From positions 100,027-164,026 of the forward strand of contig JBAMDO010000139.1 in the NCBI GenBank assembly GCA_037074765.1: a stretch of DNA of 64,000 nucleotides, read 5' to 3'. The notes beneath the pieces were generated by a model, which made no database searches, had not been told where the DNA came from, and worked only from the letters and a program-made list of their open reading frames with translations. Source of the stretch: Mansonella perstans. Its lineage: Eukaryota > Nematoda > Chromadorea > Rhabditida > Onchocercidae. The translations under genes were made by a program, and so were the position numbers. Every line of letters begins with the position of its first letter. The stretch's first letter is position 1. Of the stretch, positions 57,228-64,000 are shown in pieces.

Positions 57228-59980
57228 ATGGGCCAGACATTGAGTGAACCTGTAACAACGAAGGAAACTGCTTCTTGTGCTAATTTATTCTATAAAATTG
57301 GTAGCTCAAGCATGCAAGGATGGAGAATTAGTAAGTTTTTGTGCAGATTTTAATCTGAAATTGAAAGGAATGTTTTTTTTTTGTCTTACAGTTACTTTCT
57401 TCGAACTTCTTTTAAAGCTAAGTATTACAGATATGGAAGATGCTCATATTCATCTGCTAGCAGTGCCAGACGATACTCAAGCAGCCTTTTTTGCAGTTTA
57501 CGATGGTCACGGTGGTGCTAAAGTATCACAGTATGCTGGCATTCATCTTCATAAACTTATCGCCACTAATGCATATTATAGTTAGTCAGCTTTATTGTTT
57601 TGTTTTCTTCTTATGAATAGTTCGATCAATTGCTTAGTGAAGTTTTAAACTTTTAGATTCTTTATGTCGATTTAAATCCTTATCGTATTCTCAAACTTCA
57701 GTATAAGGCATGAAATTTATTTAAAAAAGTATTGGTTCTTTGAATTTGATTTCTTCATGTTTTTTTCTTATCGTATGCATGATACTATGTTACAATCTGA
57801 TCTAAGTAATTACAGTAGAGGGTAACATAGAGGAGGCAATAAAGCAAGGATTTTTGGCTTTGGATGAGAAAATGAGAATGGACGATGAAATGCGAGATGA
57901 TATGTCGGGTACAACTGCTGTAGTTGTTCTGATTAAAAACAAGAAAATTTATTGTGGTTGGTTGATTAGAATCAAAATAATACAAAATGTTTTGTTATTA
58001 TTTTATTTTTTCTAGTTATCTTCAACTTTTACTGTTTCTTTTTTTTTTTTTTTTTTTTTTTTAAATTCAAAAGCGTAACACTTATTAACGCTGTTTTTGA
58101 AATATTCCGTTTAGAAAAATTAAAAAGACGTGGAATTGTAGGTAATGTGGGCGATTCACGAGCTGTGGCATGTGTCAGTGGTGTTGCACAACCATTGAGC
58201 TTTGATCATAAACCAGCTAATGAGAATGAGGCGAAACGAATAATCGCTGCTGGTGGTTGGGTTGAATTCAACCGTGTAAATGGTAATTTGGCACTATCTC
58301 GAGCTTTGGGTGATTTTGCATTTAAAAAAAATGATCATAAATCTCCGGAAGAACAAATTGTATCCGGTACGTTTGTCATATTTTTACGCAATACTTTTGA
58401 TACCATTTTAATCGTTAGAATCTTTTTAATTTATGTTCCAATTGGATGCCAGTTTTTTCTATCAAAGTTCTTTGGAAGAATAGGTAAAAGGAATTTCGGA
58501 AAGTGCATATGCTTTCTTCTCAAAACTTATATTTTAAGCATGTCCCGATGTTACGGTGTGTGATTTAACATATGACCATGAATTCATCATTTTGGCTTGT
58601 GATGGGATTTGGGATGTTATGTCAAACCAAGAAGTTGTAGAGTTTTGTAGAGATAGGCTGGCTGCTGGTTGTGAACCCGAAACAGTAAGTTTTCTTTTTG
58701 TCTATTAGTGTAAAAAACTTCAACTTCCAAAGCTTTCCTAATAGTGTATTACATGAGAAAAAGTTATTCATGGAGTTTTTTGATTCATGACTTTTCCTTG
58801 CTTTGTTTTACCTTTTTTTCTATCTCATTTCTTGTATTCCAGTTTCTCTGTGTTCTATTTCTACCTTCCCCATTTTTGAATTTTATGCTTTTTATGAATT
58901 TTATTTTATGCTTCTAACACAATTTTATGCTTTGATTTGGGAAATTAAAAATCATTAAATACGGGATTTAGAATGTTCTTTTATCTCTATTGTAACAGAT
59001 TCAAAGAGGCTTGAGCAATTTAATTCATTTAGGATTCATGATTTCAAATTGTTCTTTTTTTTGCTAACTGGATTGTGATAAATAAAAGGGGCTATTTATT
59101 GCATCCATTCAAGAACTTTAAAATCCTTTAAAAATAACGAGACTTTGAATTGCCTGTTTGATCCTTTTATATTAACTGTCTTATAAAATTTTAATGTTAC
59201 TTGAATTACTATATCTTATAATCTTTAGGTTTGTGAAGAACTTCTTTCGAGGTGTCTAGCACCAGATTGCCAAATGGGAGGCCTTGGTTGTGATAATATG
59301 ACAGCAGTTTTGGTTTGCTTGTTGCAAGAAGATACACCAGAAGCATATATAGCACGCTGCTCGCGAAAGCCTATTAAATCTATAATTGGCGATGCAGGCA
59401 GTGCGGACTGTGAAACATATGTCACCCCAGTACCATCCCCCGTTCCAGATGAACCTGATAAGGTAACAGTTATAATTCCTAATGTCTTTGAGAGTTTTTT
59501 TTCTTTTGCAAGTTATAGAAATGTTTTAAAAATCTTTTGTCAGGTCCATTCATAGAATCTTCATATCTTATTTCCCTTCGCGATCTGACGTTTTTTCACG
59601 TACATAATTATTCATCATTGTGTTAATGAATGCTTGTGCTTATTCTTGGGGTATCAGCATGTTTGTCTGCGCGATTGAGACAGGGACCATATTTTGGATT
59701 AATATTTTGTCAAATTTCTGATGAAGTGTTTATTAATAAGTACATTTGACTTTTATAGGAATATTTGATTAGGCCAGTTAAGAATCCTTTCATACTCACT
59801 CCTTCCTTAGTCATTTTGGTCTACTGTTATCTTTTTTGGACATTTCAGGAGCTGCTTACATCACAGCAAGATGAGGTAAGCAAACGGAATATGGTAGTAA
59901 TTAACGAGCAAGAACTTGCTGACGTTGAAAAGCGCTCATTGGATAAGGCGATGTTGAATAATGAAAATTCGGTGAGCTGA
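57228..59980 (+). CDS. PP2C-family (PPM) metal-dependent protein phosphatase
   Basis: Ser/Thr phosphatase of the Mn2+/Mg2+-dependent PPM family, most like the PTC2/PPM1A-B-G group. Seven exons: 57228-57330, 57431-57580, 57816-57956, 58142-58366, 58539-58684, 59229-59462, 59849-59980; 376 residues. The start MGQTLSEPVT carries a possible N-myristoylation glycine. All catalytic motifs are present: SMQGWRINMEDAH, FAVYDGHGGAKVSQYAG, MSGTTAVVVLI, CGNVGDSRAVA, SFDHKPANENEAKRI, NGNLALSRALGDFAFK, ILACDGIWDVMSN and GGLGCDNMTAVLV. The four metal-binding aspartates are kept. After the core is an unconserved acidic tail. The last exon can be read to TGA 59978-59980; GTGAGC just before that stop and GTAAGC at 59876 look like donors, so alternative 3' exons cannot be excluded. 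The ATG follows a TTTACAG acceptor by 8 nt. Confidence 0.95.
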
Positions 59981-61011
59981 TAGTATGCCTTATCAGAGAA
60001 GCTCAAGTCATTTATTTTTCTCCTTTTAAACCTCAATGTTATGTTAAACTTATATACTAATCACTGCTTGTATCATGACATTTCTTTATATTAATTTATT
60101 TTCTCGTGATTGAAGTGCCAAAAAATCTTTATGAAGCATAATTATCAACTACATTTTCCACAGTCTGTTTGTAATCAAATTCTTTATATTAAATTATCTT
60201 CTCGTTACTCGTTACAGATGGTAATTATGCGGGATTGTTAGATCATTTTCATATTTCTTGAGTAAAATTTTTGAAGGGAAAATTTATTGCACGATGTTTA
60301 TTTTTGATCATAGTTTTTGTTTTCTTTTCTTTTTTGATTAATAGCATAGTAATTGACTACAAAGCCAATTGATTTTGCTATAAAAGTAATGGAGGCGAAG
60401 CAGTTTTGTGAAGTTCTGGCCTAATACTTCTTTTCTTGTTCATGTGTTTGTATTGCATCTGTTGACTTTTTTTGCATTTTTTGTTTTCTTTTTCAAAAAT
60501 ATTTCCCAGTGAATAATATAATCGCGTGAATAATATAATCACATGAGATTCTCGTTGTGAATAATCAAGTCTTTTATAAAAACATTTGTTTTTCCGTGGA
60601 CAGCTCCACTTGTGTTGTTGGTATTTTATTTATGAAAACTATAAGATTATGTAATAAACTGCTTAGACTGGAAATTGCTTACTTCGTCAACATGAAATAA
60701 ATAAAATTATTAGCAAAAATAACGAAACATCACTGGTCATTAGAAAGGAAAAGTACACTTAACAATGATATCGTTATCGCCAAATGTCTTGTCACCTGTT
60801 TCTTTAACTGTATACTTTGATTACTGTTATACTTCTGAAGACTGATAACTAAATCATATCTACCTAATGCATAAATATATTAGTTACAACACTTCTCAGC
60901 CAATTATCATTATTGTTATATGGAACAAGTGTGACTGTAAATTATTCATTCTGCAACTGCTCAAACTGCAACACCTTGGAACTCTAGAGTATACAAGATG
61001 ATCCACATAGG
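59981..61011. other. Intergenic between convergent genes; nothing recognised
   Basis: AT-rich. A GTGAATAATATAATC word is repeated at about 60510 and 60527. No conserved frame. Confidence 0.5.
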
Positions 61012-61416
61012 TTACTGATGCCAAAAGCACTGAGGCAATAATCGTCCTGAATTTAAAAATAAATTCGATGGAAGCACGCGTCTTTCATCCGTGGAATTTG
61101 CAGACTTTGACAAGCTAAAGATCAGGAAGTTTATTCTTTCTATAGCAAGCAAAAAATCGAATCCAAGTTGATTTTTGCACAAATTTCTTGGATATTCGGA
61201 ATCACACTGTATCCATGTTTGCTTTATACTTGCTGAACAGTAACAATAATAGAGCACAGAAATTATAGCAAAATTATAAATTAGCGCAAAGTGTAATTTA
61301 AGTTCTAAATAAATGCTATACAAACCTTCAGTATTAGATATAATTTGTGCAATATACTGATATTGAATGTACATAGAATCTTTGATCGATTCAATATCAT
61401 AGTTAGCTTCTTCCAT
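61012..61416 (-). CDS. Possible small gene, two exons or one (unidentified)
   Basis: The minus-strand frame from ATG 61416 (MEEANYDIESIKDSMYIQYQ) is open to TAA 61012, 134 codons. A GT donor (CTGAAG|GTTTGT) at 61326 and a TGTTCAG acceptor before 61232 are in matching phase and would remove a 93-nt segment that encodes mostly hydrophobic residues, leaving 103 residues. The N-terminal 30 residues look like an amphipathic helix; the C-terminal part has several Cys and a hydrophobic stretch (LLAIERINFLIFSL). I recognise no family. The splice pair and codon-like N-terminus give modest support; chance openness is a real alternative. Confidence 0.35.
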   Translation of the reverse strand: MEEANYDIESIKDSMYIQYQYIAQIISNTEGLYSIYLELKLHFALIYNFAIISVLYYCYCSASIKQTWIQCDSEYPRNLCKNQLGFDFLLAIERINFLIFSLSKSANSTDERRVLPSNLFLNSGRLLPQCFWHQ

Positions 61417-62690
61417 TTATGTTTCTAATAGTATTTCTTCGTCAACTCAAACACTGAAAAAAACATATTATCATGATTGACAATATCTAGTGATCAGCAT
61501 CTGGAAAGCGTGAAATAACCAAGAAGTCTTAGTTCGGATTAAATGAGACCGTCTAAAAGTGAATTTCAATGTATACATTGTTATATCACTGTGGAGTAAC
61601 TAGAGGAAATTCAATAAAATAAGCTATAAGGAAATTTGATTGTTTAGGATATGAAAATTTTATATATAAGGAAATTGTTGAAATTTAATTGTAAAGGAAT
61701 TTCTTTATAAAATAAGGATATTCAATAAAATAAGCGTAAATAACCTTTTTTGCTTTTATTAAGCAGTAAGTATCGTCGAAATAGGCATTGGAATACCATT
61801 GCATCGTAAAGTGCCTAGAATCAAGTGATCAAAATTAAAATAGATCTAACAGTGAAGTCTGAAGGAAAATAAATTCAAAATTTCAGCCTTGAGAAACATT
61901 GGTCTTTTTGGAGAAACAAAAACGAAATTTTCGTTCTTTGTATTCAAAAGGCTTTTCATAAAAGTGAAATGAGTTATGGTGAATTGTCAAAGGCCTTGCA
62001 AATTGGCATCTTTCGATACATTGTGAAAAAAAACACCCAATGCTTAATGGTTTTTTTAATTGAAACAAAAGAGGAGAAGATATTATAGTGTTTACATTTA
62101 GATAGTTGAATTTCAACTTTTGTTACATTATCAAAGAATTTTCAAGCCAATGTTTTTGCATCATTTCATTACGATCTGAATTTCTAAAATCTGATAATAA
62201 CTTGCTAATGACATGAAAAAAAAACAATTTATGAATCGACAAATGAAAGTTTTTTGATATATTGCATTCTATATTGTGATAATAAATTGTATGCCAAATA
62301 TCTTAAAAGTCTTGTTAATACCAAAAAAATAGTATGTTAGATTAATAGCATTGTATCCATAGAAAACTTCTTTTAACCACTAAGCAACGAGAAATACCGG
62401 GACAGCCTTTGAATATTAATGATGAATGGAAATGATCTATGACCTATCTATAGATTAGTTTCATTAAAACAGATTTAATAAATCATTTTTATTAAATCGT
62501 TGATATAAGATAAACTTAATTCGAAATTCGAAACATATCTTTTCTTTTCTCTGCTTGAGACGAGAAGTTGCATTGAGGACAAAACCACTGCATCACTGTA
62601 ACTGTTTGAAAACCTAAAATGAGTGCAGATGTTGTTAGTGTAGTTCCCGGGTTGTCGCGAATAGGGGCAGGTGGAGTTCATGTGGTAGTT
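61417..62690. other. Intergenic upstream of RPSA; nothing recognised
   Basis: AT-rich sequence between the doubtful small gene and the RPSA leader repeat. It should contain the RPSA promoter. AAGGAAATTG-type and AATTCAATAAAATAAG words recur near 61605-61735. Confidence 0.45.
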
Positions 62691-62868
62691 GTGAAAGTCA
62701 CAGGCCTGAACGATAATTATACCGTGGTTTTGCAAGTGAGGTGATTAATGTGAAAGTTACAGGCCTGAACGATAATTATATCGTGATTTTGCAGATGAGG
62801 TAGTTAGTGTGAAAGTCGCAGCCTGAACGATAATTATTTTACCGTGATTTTGCAGGTGAGGTGATTCT
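62691..62868. repeat. 59-bp triplication with acceptor-like TTTTGCAG motifs, directly before RPSA
   Basis: Three tandem copies start at 62691, 62750 and 62809, each with GTGAAAGT, a CAG(G)CCTGAACGATAATTAT core, CGTG and then (G/A)TTTTGCA(A)G followed by a GAGGT(G/A)(A/G)TT word. Copies 2 and 3 end in a good TTTTGCAG acceptor; copy 1 has TTTTGCAAG. The last acceptor lies 19 nt before the RPSA ATG and is the likely trans- or cis-splice site. Confidence 0.9.
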
Positions 62869-62873
62869 CAAAG

Positions 62874-64000
62874 ATGTCGGCGGGACTGGAATCATTTGCT
62901 TTGAAAGAAGAAGATGCTATAAAACTTCTGGCATGTCAAACTCATGTGGGTGCTGCCAACTGTGACTTCCAAATGGAGCAGTACGTGTGGAAAAGAAGAG
63001 CTGATGGTTTGTATTTATTGTCACGTTGCTCATACCACTTACGTTTCATTGTAGACGTTTAAAATGATCTTTATTCTGCAACTGTTATTATTTAGAAATG
63101 TTGCTCTGAAGATTATACTTCACGTATTTTGAATGCTGAGTGTGATATTTTTTCATAATGTCTATTTTTCATACTATGTAATGTCTATTTATGCATTACT
63201 TATTGGAAGGATTTATGTAATAAGGACATATTCAAATTGCTACCATTATGCATGCACTGAACAGATGTTTTAGTAAATTAATTTATCGATTTGCAGGTTC
63301 ACATCATCCATCTCCGAAAGACATGGGAAAAACTGTTACTTGCTGCTCGTGCAGTTGCAGCCATCGATAATCCGGCGGATGTATGTGTCGTATCAGCACG
63401 TCCATATGCGCAGCGCGCTTTACTCAAATTTGCAGCTCATACTGGTTCTACTCCAATTTTTGGACGTTTTACACCTGGCTGTTTAACTAATCAAATCCAG
63501 AAGCAGTTTAAGGTGAATCAGTGTATGAAAATTGATAGTATGCTTTTTAATTCGTGGTTACTGATTGTTTTTTAATTTCTGAAAGGTTGGGTTGCGTTAA
63601 TTTTCCATTAATTAGGATCTGTTTTTTTGGTTTCAGGAACCACGTTTGCTAATTGTGTCGGATCCTCGTGTCGACCATCAAGCAGTAACGGAAGCTTCAT
63701 ATGTTGTGTGCCAGTAATTAGTTTTTGCAATACGGATTCACCACTAAAATTCATTGATATCGCAATACCATGCAATAATAAGGTTTTGATTGGCTGTTGA
63801 ATTAACTTTTACACTCATTTTTTTTTGTAATGTATGCATGTTTTCAAGCTTCAGAAATTTTGCCATCATTTTTTGGATTATTACATTTACAGGGCGTGCA
63901 ATCCATAGGATTAATGTGTGGTTGTTGGCTCGTGAAGTTTTGCTTATTAAAGGCAAGATGACTCGACAAACAGGATTCGTACTTGATGACAAGGAAATCA
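62874..64000 (+). CDS. RPSA: 40S ribosomal protein SA (uS2), with frame breaks, cut by window end
   Basis: Component of the small ribosomal subunit, uS2 family, related to laminin receptor p40. Exons: 62874-63006, 63297-63512, 63637-63782, 63893-64000 (continues outside). The protein pattern is nematode-like: [127 protein letters not shown] and [17 protein letters not shown]. Three places do not keep frame. Exon 1 ends one base into a codon while exon 2 must start in phase 0. Exon 3 lacks one base near 63704-63709 (TATGTTGTGTGCCAG, where GTTGGTGTGCCA would fit). Exon 4 lacks one base near 63914-63920 (ATGTGTGG where ATGTGGTGG would fit). No substitution-type nonsense codon is seen. Either assembly base errors or a young pseudogene; the next copy elsewhere would decide. 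Confidence 0.85.

Noticed and set aside
63001..63062. Reading RPSA exon 1 on through TTGTATTTATTG to use the GTAGAC donor and so keep phase
   Set aside because: It would insert 14 unconserved residues into a highly conserved part of uS2 and use a weak donor; a base loss fits better.

Overview
The window looks like nuclear DNA of a parasitic nematode, most likely a filarial (onchocercid) worm. It is AT-rich. Almost every gene is split into short exons by introns with GT...TTTTCAG or TTTTTAG ends, and several start codons lie a few bases after such an acceptor, as expected for spliced-leader trans-splicing. Protein details are nematode-like, and there is one degraded bacterial-looking insertion that could be of Wolbachia origin. 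I cannot name the species. Exon coordinates were assembled by hand from conserved protein sequence, splice signals and phase; almost every joined coding sequence is phase-consistent and free of internal stops.

Layout from left to right: the 3' end of an unidentified gene (+); UDP-glucose pyrophosphorylase (+, 12 exons); a small tail-anchored protein (-); then three same-strand genes in a row, read as SPOUT1-type RNA methyltransferase, phosphatidylserine decarboxylase and cytosolic seryl-tRNA synthetase (all -, 27.5 to 16.1 kb). Next come an orphan gene (+), a PP1-type phosphatase (-) and an RSKR/SgK494-like AGC kinase (-) directly upstream of it. A 3.6 kb gene-poor stretch follows, with a long inverted repeat that ends next to a frameshifted bacterial-like pseudogene. 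Then a TMEM165/GDT1 cation transporter (-), a divergent RAP1-like Myb-domain gene (+), proteasome lid subunit RPN7/PSMD6 (+) followed by a partial copy of its own exon and several minisatellites, a second orphan gene (+), a PP2C phosphatase (+), a doubtful small gene (-), and ribosomal protein SA (+) running off the right edge.

Most genes are housekeeping: nucleotide-sugar supply, phospholipid synthesis, translation, protein turnover and Golgi ion homeostasis. Two spacings suggest co-transcription. SPOUT1 ends only 290 bp before the PSD start, and the kinase and PP1-like phosphatase are in tandem about 0.9 kb apart. The most unusual points are: the decayed bacterial-like gene; three frame breaks concentrated in the ribosomal protein SA locus while about 10 kb of other coding sequence is clean; a 59-bp triplication carrying splice-acceptor motifs just before the RPSA start codon; the recent partial duplication of PSMD6 exon 8; a roughly 300-bp near-palindrome; and three GC-AG introns supported by protein conservation.
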